Origin: Parashewanella spongiae
GTDB lineage: Bacteria; Pseudomonadota; Gammaproteobacteria; Enterobacterales; Shewanellaceae
Length of the DNA: 64,000 nt
Direction: 5' to 3'
Assembly: GCF_004358345.1 (NCBI RefSeq)
Contig: NZ_CP037952.1
Span: 4,774,001-4,838,000 of the forward strand
Below are positions 26,334 through 36,324 of this stretch, piece by piece. The notes under the pieces were generated by a model. The model saw nothing but the letters and a program-made list of their open reading frames with translations, was not told the origin of the DNA and did no database searches. Position 1 is the first letter of the stretch. Each line of letters starts with the position of its first letter. The position numbers were made by a program, and so were the translations under genes.

Positions 26334-28583
26334 TTAGCTCATGGCAACTTCTGCTTCATCATCCGTTTGATAACGGGTAAAAGCTTGGCAAATATTGTGT
26401 TCGCCATTTTGTTTAGCCCGTTTTAAAGCGACTTCAGTATTATCAATAAACTGCTCAAGGGCTTGGTCTTTATGATACGCCGCAATTCCAACACAAATCC
26501 CTTCTGCCAGTCCGATATTATTAAGATTATCCACCAACTCAACCGCAAATTGATGTGCTTCATCAGCACTGGTATTAGGTAAGATAATCATCAATCGGCC
26601 AACTTGCCATTTCGCCAATTGGTAAGCTTTTGGTAACTCCAGCAGCAAATGCATTTCCACATCTTGTTGCCGCTTTTCAAGCTTATCGATATCACTCATA
26701 TGACTAAAAACACCTGTTGGTGTAATGTCGATTAGCATCATACTGGAGTGTAAGCGTTTGGTATTATCTAAATGTTCAAAGTAGCGATATACATCTACAT
26801 AATTGACCAAAACGGCGCTGCGATGAGGGATTTTTTTTAGTTTCTGGCTTCCGTTAAAACCATTATCTGCTGAGGGAATCAAGGTGCAAATCCATTTGTC
26901 TGCATCGGCTTCAACGGCCTGATCAATGTGAATATCAACATCATCATAACGCCCTTGCCATTGGCCTTTTAAGCTCAACTGCTGTTGTATGTTTAGCCAT
27001 TGACTTTCAACTTCTGAGCCCAGCAAGGTTTTCATGTCACTTGATGAGCAACCTTCGCGTTTTAAACGCTCATTAAATTGTTGATTCGTATTGAGCAAGG
27101 TACCTTTTGTATCTGTTAATGCTACAGCAACGGCACTATTGGCTAACTGAGTTAATGATTGGTTCTGTTCTTTCACCACGCTCAATTCACTGATATCGTA
27201 AAAGGTAACCAGTACATAACGGCATTCTGAATGTTCTCGGCGATGACTGTCTGGTGCTGGAACAATTTGAATATTTAACGCATTACCTCCGTATGGACGT
27301 AAATCTATTTCCCCTGTCCAATACATATGCTCATTAAACTGATCCATAATCTTAACGTAACTATCAAATTCTAAATGAAAGATACGCTGCAAACTTCGTT
27401 CACTGAGCTCTTCTTTGGAAATATTTAACGTTTTAGCCGCCATACTGTTAGCAGAAATGACTCGGCCTCTATCCGTTGCAATGATATTGCCTTGTTTACC
27501 ATTAAATAAGCTCTCAACAAGTTCAATATTGTAGAGCTTTGCTCGCCTTTCTAAGCGAAACAAATGGCTTAACAATATCAAAACAATTCCCATCAATGAT
27601 ATGCACACAGCGGCAAAAATCAATAAACTTTTCCAGTGTTCAAACTTAGCTTTAACGTCTTTATCTTGTAAATATGAGACAAGAAAGTAATTGCGCTTAG
27701 TTTGATCGTCTGCAGTCAAATCGAGTTTGAGATAAACGAAAGTTGCATTTTGACCATTAAACTGGCCAAATTTGCTCAGCGTAATTTCTCGCCATAGCAT
27801 CGGATAATTCTGGCTTAAGCTGCTACCCACATCATCGTCGATGGCTTTTTTGATTAAAGATGGCTTGCCACTACTGCCCGCGTAAACCGTTCCCAGCGTA
27901 TCAAGCATGATGAGTGGCGATTGCTTCATGCCTAAATCTGGACGAATCGACTGTAAAATACGACTCACCGAACTGTAAGTGATCAAAAAGCCACGGTGAT
28001 TCATATCAGTATTTTCAAGCCAAGCAACTTGATAAAAGTAGGGTTCAAGCACACCATCAATGGGAGCAAAATAGATGGATGAAGTATAAATATCGCTGCT
28101 TCCAAGTGACCGTTGACCGCGCAGTATCTTTTGTGGGACTAACTCAAAGGGAAAGTTGTTCGATGTTGATAACAACAATTTTCCACTTGGACCAATTAAT
28201 GCAATATCAAGCAGTTCTGGAATATTACCTGAAAGATTTAGCCAGTTTCCTATCAACTTTTGTTGACTTTCATCGTTCGATTTTTCTAAGTAATCCGTCA
28301 GTACTTCACTTTGAGAAAAAGTTCGGGTACGAAACTCTTGAAATGCTACTTTATCCGATAACAAAGTCCCAAGAGTTTGAAGTTCACTGTATCTTTGAGT
28401 CGCCCAATCGTTTTGTAGTCGTCTTTCACCCACGGTTATAACAATACTCACTAACAGTAAAACACCAAGAAGTAACATTAAAATTTGGCTCGCGACGGCC
28501 AGTTTACGTTGATATGACCAATGAATGCTTTGACCTGCAAACAAAAGTGATTTTAATTGTGGAATTGAGCCGTGTTTCAACAT
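26334..28583 (-). CDS. Membrane sensor with PAS and degenerate GGDEF domain
   Basis: Order: membrane segment (about residues 30-50), a large periplasmic sensing region, a second membrane segment (about 320-345), a PAS domain (IIATDRGRVISANSMAA), a second PAS-like region, then a C-terminal domain with the GGDEF fold (MMLIDITPTGVFSHM and LPNTSADEAHQFAVEL). The catalytic GGDEF motif is replaced by QVGRLMI, so diguanylate cyclase activity is not expected. It may bind GTP or c-di-GMP, or regulate by protein contact. The ATG at 28583 (MLKHGSIPQLK) is preferred to an in-frame TTG seven codons upstream. It is monocistronic. Confidence 0.82.
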   Translation of the reverse strand: MLKHGSIPQLKSLLFAGQSIHWSYQRKLAVASQILMLLLGVLLLVSIVITVGERRLQNDWATQRYSELQTLGTLLSDKVAFQEFRTRTFSQSEVLTDYLEKSNDESQQKLIGNWLNLSGNIPELLDIALIGPSGKLLLSTSNNFPFELVPQKILRGQRSLGSSDIYTSSIYFAPIDGVLEPYFYQVAWLENTDMNHRGFLITYSSVSRILQSIRPDLGMKQSPLIMLDTLGTVYAGSSGKPSLIKKAIDDDVGSSLSQNYPMLWREITLSKFGQFNGQNATFVYLKLDLTADDQTKRNYFLVSYLQDKDVKAKFEHWKSLLIFAAVCISLMGIVLILLSHLFRLERRAKLYNIELVESLFNGKQGNIIATDRGRVISANSMAAKTLNISKEELSERSLQRIFHLEFDSYVKIMDQFNEHMYWTGEIDLRPYGGNALNIQIVPAPDSHRREHSECRYVLVTFYDISELSVVKEQNQSLTQLANSAVAVALTDTKGTLLNTNQQFNERLKREGCSSSDMKTLLGSEVESQWLNIQQQLSLKGQWQGRYDDVDIHIDQAVEADADKWICTLIPSADNGFNGSQKLKKIPHRSAVLVNYVDVYRYFEHLDNTKRLHSSMMLIDITPTGVFSHMSDIDKLEKRQQDVEMHLLLELPKAYQLAKWQVGRLMIILPNTSADEAHQFAVELVDNLNNIGLAEGICVGIAAYHKDQALEQFIDNTEVALKRAKQNGEHNICQAFTRYQTDDEAEVAMS

Positions 28584-28674
28584 GAGCCATGCACAGTAAA
28601 GCAAACTTATTCACATGGTAACATGAAGGTAATACTCATGGCATCGACGTGAACCGTCAGAAGTTCAAATTAAC

Positions 28675-28993
28675 ATCGAGTAGGGTGAGGCGTTAGTGCC
28701 CCATCCCTCTCACAGAACCGTACGTACGGGTCTCGTATACGGCTCCTGCTTAATTTTATTCAATTACTTTGTGCTGAGCACATAGCCCGTTCGTACTTCT
28801 TCAAGATTGTATAGCCCCATCTCTGCAAACCATTTATTCGGCATTGCATAATGAGAGAGTGGACTACTTGCGTTCTTCCACTTCATCATTTGAATGAACT
28901 TAAATGGTGGCTTATAACCAAGTTGCTTAAGTCTGCGGTGTAGCCTACTTGGCTTTTTCGGTAGTGGGCTGAAGCAGTGAATTGATCTATCAT
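28675..28993 (-). mobile_element. 3' fragment of a second group II intron
   Basis: On the minus strand: the C-terminal end of a reverse transcriptase gene, a domain V hairpin (about 28755-28718, starting GAGCCGTATACGAG and ending GTACGGTTC) and a domain VI-like tail. The 5' part is missing: the MITE at 28994 marks the break. Its sequence differs from the intron at 7963-12573, so it is another intron type. Confidence 0.75.
28764..28993 (-). pseudogene. C-terminal remnant of a group II reverse transcriptase
   Basis: The frame ending at 28764 reads LHRRLKQLGYKPPFKFIQMM, then KWKNASSPLSHYAMPNKWF, and ends RTGYVLSTK. This is the conserved DNA-binding end of group II intron reverse transcriptases. 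Everything upstream is lost at the MITE. Confidence 0.7.
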
Positions 28994-29226
28994 CCTAAAA
29001 ACATCAGTTGAACGCTGAGTATATGAGTAACTGTTTGAGCAATTGGATGATTTTATTATCATGTTTTTCACCCAATGAGTGAAATGCTCTACGCTCACAA
29101 GCTTGCTAAAATGGCTGCTATCTTCGTTGTAACTTTTGCAAGTAGAATAACTACTTGCTGCAAGCTACGTCTTAATATCAGCCATTTTTTCTACGCTTGA
29201 GAACGCAGTCAACTGATGTTTCTAGG
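28994..29226. mobile_element. MITE-like element, type 2, copy 2 (233 bp)
   Basis: Ends CCTAAAAACATCAGTTG (28994-29010) and CAACTGATGTTTCTAGG (29210-29226), flanked by a five-base duplication ATCAT (28989-28993 and 29227-29231). It is nearly identical to 12574-12806 but reversed. It separates the group II intron remnant from the IS1 remnant. Confidence 0.85.
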
Positions 29227-29267
29227 ATCATGGTTGCACTCTAGTTTCATTTATTTTAGAGAATATC

Positions 29268-29452
29268 ATGCGTCACTCTGTAGATGTTCAATGCCCTCAC
29301 TGCCAAAGTACTTCAATATCAAAAGCAGGAAAAAGCCCAAAGGGGCAGCAAAGATATTTATGTACCAACTCTGAGTGCCCGAAAAAACATTCTTACTTCA
29401 TTATGTTAAGCGTGCTTGGGAAGATGGAGTAAAAGAAACAGCCATTGACATG
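29268..29452 (+). pseudogene. IS1-family transposase (InsA) fragment, frameshifted
   Basis: The ATG at 29268 begins MRHSVDVQCPHCQSTSISKA and continues GKSPKGQQRYLC, the zinc-finger N-terminus of IS1 InsA. At a run of six A's (about 29380) the frame shifts to FLLHYVKRAWEDGVKETAID, which continues the family pattern, and the match stops at about 29452. The helix-turn-helix end and the whole catalytic InsB are missing. Confidence 0.75.
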
Positions 29453-29506
29453 GTACTTCTTCTTTCTGCCTGTCGGGTTTGCCAGCTTCGCTGGGCAAAC
29501 AAAAAA

Positions 29507-29524
29507 GGAGCCGAAGCTCCTTTA
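29507..29524. terminator. Terminator of the RND operon
   Basis: Stem GGAGC-CGAA-GCTCC (29507-29520) with AAAAAA on one side and TTTAA on the other, 14 bases past the RND stop. It works on the minus strand, where the A run reads as U's. Confidence 0.7.
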
Positions 29525-29537
29525 ATACCAATCCGCC

Positions 29538-32500
29538 CTAATGTTGTGGTTGCCACCACCAATTAAACAACCAATGGGATCCTTTTTTAATGTCATCAAA
29601 AATGACATACAAAGCTGGCATGAGTACCAGTGTCACTAGTGTGGCAAATACAATGCCGTATGCTAATGAAATCGCCATTGGAATTAATATTGCCGCTTGC
29701 AGGCTTTTCTCAAGCAAAATAGGTACTAGCCCTACAAAAGTCGTCAGTGACGTCAAAACAATTGCTCTGAAACGTCGGCAACCTGCATCAACGGCTGTCT
29801 CGAAAACAGAGATTCCTCTTGCTCTCGATTTATTGATGTAATCAACCAGTACTAACGCATCATTCACCACAACGCCTGATAAAGCTAAAATACCATACCA
29901 ACTTAAAATACTCAGTGATGCATCATGAACCCAATGACCAAAAATCGCACCTATGATCCCAAAAGGCGCAACAATAAGGATCAAAATAGGTTGCGTGTAT
30001 GACTTGAGCGGAATCGCCATCAAAGCGTAAATGGCCAAACAAACAAAAATCGCATTGAGTAAAAACTGCCACTTCGCTTCTTGTTCATCTAGGCTAGCAC
30101 CTGTTAATGAAGTAGTCAGTTTCGGGTATTTTTGTAGCAGCTGAGGTATAAACTCGGCTTGTATTTCACCGACAATTTTTGAAGGCTCAATTTGAGTTTT
30201 ATCAACACTGGCTTCTACTGAAATCGCTCTTTGCCCATCGGTACGATTGATTAAAGCCATAGACTCTCCAATATCAATCTGTGCAACAGTGTTAAAAGGA
30301 ACTGTTTCACCTTGAGGCGTGCGGATCATCATATTTTCTAGATGTCCCATCGTCTTACGATGTTCTGCAGGATAACGCACCATCACTTTAACTTCTTCAT
30401 TATCACGAAGAATGCGCTGGGTCTCATAACCATAAAAACCGTAACGCACTTGACGGGCTAAATCCGATAAGCTCAGTCCTAATGCTTCAGCTTCAGGGCG
30501 GATCTGCAAACGAACTTCTTGGCTGCCTGATGATAAATTGTCTCCAATACCATAAACACCCTGATATTCCGCTAATTTGTATTTAAGTTCGTTGGCCGCT
30601 TGCGTAAGCTGGTTAAGATCCGTCGACACTAAACTAAAAGCAATATCAGCACCTCCACCAGCAGCTGTACTACCATCAATAGACAGCTTTTTAACACCAA
30701 CGAATTTAGGGAGTTTCTCTCGCCATGCTTTAGCAATCATGTCAGCGTTCGCTTCTCGGCTTTCCCCTTTAATCAGTTCAGCAAACAAAAAGGCAGAGGT
30801 ATTCGAGTAAACATCTACCTGACTGTGCGCCAGAATTTGATAACCGTATTCCTGCTCCATTGCGGTATTAACTCGGTACAAAGCATCTTCAATTTCTTGT
30901 ATTACATCTAACGTGTGCTGCTCTGACGTCCCTTTTTCCATTTCAACATTCACAGAAATAAAGTCAGATGGCAGATTTGGGAAAAATACTTCTCTTACCG
31001 CGCCACCGTCTTTCATACCTTTAGCTAAAAAGCCCAAAAGAATAAACAATGCGAGTACAACATAGCGTTGCTTGATGCACACTTTGATGAATGGACGATA
31101 TTTATCAGAGATAAACGTCATCATACCTTGGTGGAAATTTTGCTTTGTCCGGCCAAATACTGTTTTAGGCGGTCTATTGAGTTTCATGCTCATTTGGGCT
31201 AGATGAGCTGGCAGAATTAACTTTGATTCAATCAATGAAAACAGCAAACAAAGGATAATTACCAGTCCTATCGATGATGTTATCGAGCCTAAAAAACCAT
31301 CTCCCATCAGCAAGGTAGTAAACGCGACCATGGTCGTTAACACGCCAAACGTGGCCGGCATGGCAACACTTTTCGCGCCACTGATCACATTCGAGACAGA
31401 ATGCCCTTTCGATTCTATCTCGCTATAAACACTTTCACCGATCACTATCGCATCGTCCACAACAATGCCCAGCACCAATAAAAATCCAAATAACGTGATC
31501 ATATTGATGGATAAATCAAAAGGTTCATGGGGCATTAAAAATATGGCTCCCAAGAAACACACAGGAATACCCACCATGACCCAGAATGCTAACTTTACAT
31601 CCAAAAAGAAGGCTAATAGTAAAAATACCAACAGAGCACCGTAAAACAAATTCAACAACATCATGTTTAATCTGTCTTTTAAGTAATGGGTTAAATCTCC
31701 CCAATAATCGATGCTGACTCCTTTTGGCAGCGTCGCTTGTTTATTATCGATGTATTGACGAACTTGATCGGCAATAGCGATAGCGTTTTGATCATCAACG
31801 CTCATGACTTCGATGATTGCCGCAGGCTTAGCGTTAAAGCGCGTATAAAAAAGCCCTTCTTCGAAACCATCCTTGATATCAGCCACCTGTGACAGCATGA
31901 CTCGGCTACCATCATGACCCGTTCGCACCACAATACGTTCAAAATCATCTTGGGTATAAGCTTGGCTTTTGGTACGAAGTAAAATATCTCCGCCTTGAGC
32001 ACGAATCGCACCGCCGGGTAGATCTAGTGATGACTTTTGCACTGCTTGAGCGACTTGTTCAAAACTTAAGTTATATTGTTTAAGCTTGCTTTCAGAAATT
32101 TCAATGGCCACCTCGTAAGCTGGCGTACCACGCAGGGTTAACTTAGTGATTTCTGGAAAAGCGGCTAAGTCGTCACGTACCGATTTCGTGATTTCTTTTA
32201 TCTCTTTTTTACTAATGTCTCCGTAAATCGAAACCCAAATCACACTATTGATAGGTTTGATTCTTTGGATAGTCGGTTTTTCAATATTGGCAGGAAATGT
32301 GGCAATAGCATCAACGGCAAGCTTTATTTCATCGAGCACTCTAAACACATCGAAGCCAGAACTGACTTCAATATTCACAGAGCCAATACCATCACCGGCA
32401 ACGGATGATATTTTTTTAATTCCATCGATTTCTTTAATGGCTTCTTCCACTTTTATGACAATGCCATCTTCAATGTCTTGTGGCGCGGCACCGGGGTAGG

Positions 32501-32660
32501 CAACCGACACTTGAACTTGGTTGATGTCATAAGTTGGCATCATTTCTTTCTTGATCATCACAGCACTAAACAAGCCACCAATGATAATGATCAGCATGAG
32601 CAAGTTTGCAGCCACGCTATTATGAGCAAACCAAGCAATCAATCCTTTAGGCTGCTCCAT
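29538..32660 (-). CDS. RND-family efflux transporter (inner-membrane pump)
   Basis: 1,040 residues with the AcrB layout: membrane segment at about 12-30, large periplasmic loop, segments at about 330-480 and 530, second periplasmic loop, and final segments at about 865-1020. The proton-relay Asp-Asp pair is visible in GIVVDDAIVIGES (about 400-412). It belongs to the HAE1-like group common next to short adaptor genes. Its start codon overlaps the adaptor stop by one base, so the two are translated together. No outer-membrane channel gene is adjacent, so a separate TolC-like protein is presumably used. The substrate cannot be inferred. Confidence 0.92.
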   Translation of the reverse strand: MEQPKGLIAWFAHNSVAANLLMLIIIIGGLFSAVMIKKEMMPTYDINQVQVSVAYPGAAPQDIEDGIVIKVEEAIKEIDGIKKISSVAGDGIGSVNIEVSSGFDVFRVLDEIKLAVDAIATFPANIEKPTIQRIKPINSVIWVSIYGDISKKEIKEITKSVRDDLAAFPEITKLTLRGTPAYEVAIEISESKLKQYNLSFEQVAQAVQKSSLDLPGGAIRAQGGDILLRTKSQAYTQDDFERIVVRTGHDGSRVMLSQVADIKDGFEEGLFYTRFNAKPAAIIEVMSVDDQNAIAIADQVRQYIDNKQATLPKGVSIDYWGDLTHYLKDRLNMMLLNLFYGALLVFLLLAFFLDVKLAFWVMVGIPVCFLGAIFLMPHEPFDLSINMITLFGFLLVLGIVVDDAIVIGESVYSEIESKGHSVSNVISGAKSVAMPATFGVLTTMVAFTTLLMGDGFLGSITSSIGLVIILCLLFSLIESKLILPAHLAQMSMKLNRPPKTVFGRTKQNFHQGMMTFISDKYRPFIKVCIKQRYVVLALFILLGFLAKGMKDGGAVREVFFPNLPSDFISVNVEMEKGTSEQHTLDVIQEIEDALYRVNTAMEQEYGYQILAHSQVDVYSNTSAFLFAELIKGESREANADMIAKAWREKLPKFVGVKKLSIDGSTAAGGGADIAFSLVSTDLNQLTQAANELKYKLAEYQGVYGIGDNLSSGSQEVRLQIRPEAEALGLSLSDLARQVRYGFYGYETQRILRDNEEVKVMVRYPAEHRKTMGHLENMMIRTPQGETVPFNTVAQIDIGESMALINRTDGQRAISVEASVDKTQIEPSKIVGEIQAEFIPQLLQKYPKLTTSLTGASLDEQEAKWQFLLNAIFVCLAIYALMAIPLKSYTQPILILIVAPFGIIGAIFGHWVHDASLSILSWYGILALSGVVVNDALVLVDYINKSRARGISVFETAVDAGCRRFRAIVLTSLTTFVGLVPILLEKSLQAAILIPMAISLAYGIVFATLVTLVLMPALYVIFDDIKKGSHWLFNWWWQPQH

Positions 32661-33859
32661 TATCGCTCACCTTGTAATATCATGCCCTGTCCCTGAACTT
32701 CGTCCGCTTTATCTCCTAAAATGGAAACTTCTAACCCATTTGACAACTGATTAAACTGAGCCAGCGAAATTCGCTCTCCAGACTTCAAGCTGCCTTGAAT
32801 GTAAATAAACTCAGTGCCACTTTTGACTATATTCACGTCACGCATCGCAATTTTATTTGCTGCATCGATCACGGCCACTTGATTATCTCGTACCAAATGG
32901 CGAGGTAATTTCACCAGTTGTTCGACCTGCTTACCTTGAATTTCAGCGTCCACAAATGTGCCGAATTGCAATGGAAATCGATTTTGATCAAGCATGGCTC
33001 TTTGGTAAGGATCGTTAATTTCTGCAACCACATAAAGCATTCGATTTTCGTCATCAATCACGCCTTCACTACGAACGAGTTCAGCCTGCCATTGAAAGGT
33101 TTGTTGACCGACAGTACTGGTTAATCGCACGGGCGCATTAGGAGATTGAATAGAGTTGAGTTGAGTCATATCATCAAAACTTACGGGCAGGCGTACTTCG
33201 GCAATATCCGTGTTAAATAACTCACCGAGTTCGCTGCCAACCGAAACATACTGACCTAAATCTATGCTTCTTGTTTTCACCAATCCATCGAACTGTGCAC
33301 GGATAAGCGTACGTTCAAGGTTACGTTTAGCTCGTGCTAATACAGCTTCAGCAGATTTAACATTCGCTTGTTCTCGTTGTAGTTGTGGTAATCGCAATCC
33401 TAGAGTTGGAGCACTGCCTTGCTTATAATCTTTAAACTCTACCTTAGCCACTTCACCACGGGCTTTTTCTTCATCCAATGATGCACGAGCTTTTGCAAGT
33501 TCAGCTTCAGCCAAAGCCAAGTCAGCTTGATAATCAGACGCTTCAATTCTTGCGAGTACATCACCTTGGCTAACCATTCCACCACTAATAAAAATGGGCT
33601 CAACATGAACAATTCGGCCACTGACTTCCGCAACGAGTCGAGTTTTATACTTAGGTTGCACCACACCAAATGAGGCTAAAGTTAGTGCAGACGTTTCAAC
33701 GTTCACTTCCATTACCTCAACAATGGGTAATGATGGTTTTTGACTTTTTTGCTCTGGGTAGGCTTTTGATTGCGTTAACCATGCATAAATAAACGCGGCA
33801 ATGACGATGATACTCACAGGTAACAATATACGTCTTAACCATAAACTCAAATTGCTCAT
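32660..33859 (-). CDS. RND efflux periplasmic adaptor (membrane fusion protein)
   Basis: One N-terminal membrane anchor (about residues 8-28), then the lipoyl half (VSGRIVHVEPIFISGGMV, about 80-97), a helical hairpin (about 110-180, rich in Ala, Glu and Lys), the second lipoyl half (AQFDGLVKTRSIDLGQYV) and a beta-barrel domain. It links the pump to an outer-membrane channel. It is the first gene of a two-gene operon. No cysteine lipobox is present, so it is anchored by the helix. Confidence 0.92.
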   Translation of the reverse strand: MSNLSLWLRRILLPVSIIVIAAFIYAWLTQSKAYPEQKSQKPSLPIVEVMEVNVETSALTLASFGVVQPKYKTRLVAEVSGRIVHVEPIFISGGMVSQGDVLARIEASDYQADLALAEAELAKARASLDEEKARGEVAKVEFKDYKQGSAPTLGLRLPQLQREQANVKSAEAVLARAKRNLERTLIRAQFDGLVKTRSIDLGQYVSVGSELGELFNTDIAEVRLPVSFDDMTQLNSIQSPNAPVRLTSTVGQQTFQWQAELVRSEGVIDDENRMLYVVAEINDPYQRAMLDQNRFPLQFGTFVDAEIQGKQVEQLVKLPRHLVRDNQVAVIDAANKIAMRDVNIVKSGTEFIYIQGSLKSGERISLAQFNQLSNGLEVSILGDKADEVQGQGMILQGER

Positions 33860-34054
33860 AGGGCCTGGCTTTCCTTCTCAAGGCGAAATTCTGATCACGC
33901 TACCAGAGTTCATGTAAAATATAAACGCAATATTGTAAATAAATTGTGATAAGTATTCTTGATTTTTTACTAATACTAACAACAGCTTGCACACTTTTTA
34001 ACCAGTCAAAAAATTGACGAAATTTAAGCTTGTGATTTACTTTATTAAAATCAC

Positions 34055-34083
34055 AAAAAAAGGCCGCTCAAGCGACCTTTTTT
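34055..34083. terminator. Rho-independent terminator of srmB
   Basis: Stem AAAGGCCGCTCAAGCGACCTTT with A and T runs on the two sides, 40 bases after the srmB stop. It can end transcription from either strand. Confidence 0.8.
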
Positions 34084-34122
34084 GACGATAATAAACCAGC
34101 ATTACCAATCAAGCTCAAAAAA

Positions 34123-35349
34123 CTATTTTTTAGATTTCTTTTTCTTTGCCTTAGCTTTGGCTTTAATTTTTTCTTTGTTCTTTTTCTTAGCTGGCGCTTT
34201 AGCTTCTTTGTTTTTCGGTCTAAGAGTTTCAATCACTCGACGTTTCAGCTTTTGCTCTATGTAACGTTCGATTTTAGCTAAAATGCGCACATCATGAGCT
34301 TCAACCAGTGATATTGCAGTACCTTTAGCTCCAGCTCGTGCAGTACGACCAATACGATGAACATAAATGTCTGACGTTCGCGGCATGTCATAGTTAATCA
34401 CATGAGTGATCCCTTCAACATCAATACCACGGGCGGCAACATCAGTACACAGTAATACATTTACTTCGCCTTTAGTAAAACGCCCGAGCGCCTGAAAACG
34501 CTTCTTTTGCTCCATATCGCCGCGCATAAAAGCACTACTGATCCCTGCTTGCTGCAAATGGCCTTCGAGACTTGCTAAACCTTCGCGAGTTTTGACAAAC
34601 ACTATCGCGCGCTCTACTTCTTCAGAATTCAATAAGTGGCACAGTAAATCAAATTTATGCTTTTTATTATCAGCAAGGTGCACCCACTGATGCACTTTCG
34701 CTTTTTCACTTCTTGGCGATTCAATCGTTACGTTTAACGGATTGATCAGCAACTCTTCAGCAAAACGCTTAACACCACCTGTTTCTAACGTGGCAGAAAA
34801 CAGCATGTTTTGTTTTCGGCCTTGCGCTTCAGTAGCAATCGATTTAACGACCGATGAAAAGCCCATATCCAGCATGCGATCAGCTTCATCAATAATCAGG
34901 ACTTCAACAGCTTCCGCTGAAAACTTACCTTTATCTAAATATTCTAATAAACGTCCCGGTGTTGCGACGAGAACATCATGCCCAACTTCAAGCATTTCTT
35001 CTTGTGGCCCATACGGAACACCACCAGTGATAATTCCTATGCTCAGATCAAGCTCTGTGGCCAAATGAGTCGCGTAGCGATGGATCTGACTCGCGAGCTC
35101 ACGAGTTGGCGATAGTATTAACACGCGAGCGGGTCCTGGAAATCGTCTAGGAAAGTCAATCAAGTGTTGCAACGCCGGTAACAAGAAACTCGCCGTTTTT
35201 CCTGTACCCGTTGGTGCCATAGCAAGAATATCGCGCTGCTCTAAAGCTGCTGGGATCGTTTGTTGTTGGACAGTGGTAGCTGACTCATGCCCCATATATT
35301 TTAGGGCATCAAGTAAATCATGATCCAGATCGAATTCTTCAAATAGCAT
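34123..35349 (-). CDS. srmB: DEAD-box RNA helicase SrmB
   Basis: Helicase for early 50S ribosome assembly. Motifs in order: Q motif (TTVQQQTIPAAL), I (APTGTGKTA), Ia (PTRELA), Ib (TPGRLL), II (DEAD in LIIDEADRMLDMGF), III (SAT), IV, V (TDVAARGID) and VI (HRIGRTARAG). The C-terminal 45 residues are almost all Lys, Ala and Glu, a basic RNA-binding tail. The N-terminal part follows E. coli SrmB closely, and the neighbour trmN6 is also its neighbour in E. coli. Confidence 0.92.
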   Translation of the reverse strand: MLFEEFDLDHDLLDALKYMGHESATTVQQQTIPAALEQRDILAMAPTGTGKTASFLLPALQHLIDFPRRFPGPARVLILSPTRELASQIHRYATHLATELDLSIGIITGGVPYGPQEEMLEVGHDVLVATPGRLLEYLDKGKFSAEAVEVLIIDEADRMLDMGFSSVVKSIATEAQGRKQNMLFSATLETGGVKRFAEELLINPLNVTIESPRSEKAKVHQWVHLADNKKHKFDLLCHLLNSEEVERAIVFVKTREGLASLEGHLQQAGISSAFMRGDMEQKKRFQALGRFTKGEVNVLLCTDVAARGIDVEGITHVINYDMPRTSDIYVHRIGRTARAGAKGTAISLVEAHDVRILAKIERYIEQKLKRRVIETLRPKNKEAKAPAKKKNKEKIKAKAKAKKKKSKK

Positions 35350-35410
35350 GGTAAGGCTCTCGGCATTTATTGGCGGCGCATTATATACCCAAAAGGTGCT
35401 GAAGTGCAGA

Positions 35411-36127
35411 CTAAAGTTTTAAATAAAAAGCTTGAGTGAGGACTATCATTGCTTCGCTGTACTCTCCTGTCTTTTCTCGAATGATAAGCGCTGGCATTTC
35501 AATAGCAAAACTAATGTTAAACCCTACTTCGAGCAGCACTCTATTCGGCTGTTTTTCTCGAACACTGATGACACGCTGTTGTCGATGTATTGATAACTCC
35601 GAATCATTCAGCGCATTTTCGAAGAAACCCAAAGACTCAATTGGCAAAATCAAACTGGCTCGACCCGTTGACTTCAACAAACGTTCGATTTGAGTTAAAA
35701 GTACGGTAAAGGTTAATGAGTTTGTGTGCCTAGCTTCAGCGCGTTTTGAGTCTTGAGATTGCGGCCCTGATACAAAGTAAGGTGGGTTACAAATAATATG
35801 CTCGAAGCGTTCCTGTTTAGAACCCGTATATTCAGCGGTAAAGACATCAATACTTTGATTGACAATTTTCAGCCGTTCACCCCATGGACTTTTTAGGCAG
35901 TTGACTTTGGCAACATCACACGTGGTTGCATCGATTTCAACGCCCACTATCGTAGCTTCACTGCGTTGAGCTGCCATAATACTGAGCACACCGCAGCCTG
36001 TACCTATGTCGAGAATACGTTTTGCTGAACTTAAATTAGCCCATCCGCCAAGTACAATAGCGTCAGTGCTAACTCGCATGCCACAATGAGTATCGTCGAT
36101 ATGAAATTGTTTGAAGGTAAAAGGCAT
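35411..36127 (-). CDS. trmN6: tRNA1(Val) (adenine37-N6)-methyltransferase
   Basis: Class I methyltransferase (YfiC) that makes m6A37 in tRNA-Val1. The SAM site is ILDIGTGCGVLSIMA, and the N6-adenine catalytic motif NPPYF is present. It starts FTFKQFHIDDTHCGMRVSTD, a hallmark of the family. An in-frame start lies eight codons upstream, but MPFTFKQFHIDD at 36127 matches the family's N-terminus. It shares orientation with srmB, 61 bases apart. Confidence 0.92.
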   Translation of the reverse strand: MPFTFKQFHIDDTHCGMRVSTDAIVLGGWANLSSAKRILDIGTGCGVLSIMAAQRSEATIVGVEIDATTCDVAKVNCLKSPWGERLKIVNQSIDVFTAEYTGSKQERFEHIICNPPYFVSGPQSQDSKRAEARHTNSLTFTVLLTQIERLLKSTGRASLILPIESLGFFENALNDSELSIHRQQRVISVREKQPNRVLLEVGFNISFAIEMPALIIREKTGEYSEAMIVLTQAFYLKL

Positions 36128-36324
36128 GTTTCGAGTATCTGGAAAAATCAAAATTGTACTGATAAAGCAGTGTGGATACCAGAATCTTCAGTAAACTCAT
36201 GCAATTTTTTCAAAATATTAGACGTGATCATCTACAAAACTATCAATTTTCATATGTTGAAACTGTAGCCAAGTTCACAAATTTCGCTTAAGTTGTATCC
36301 ATAAAAACAAAATGATCATTAAAA

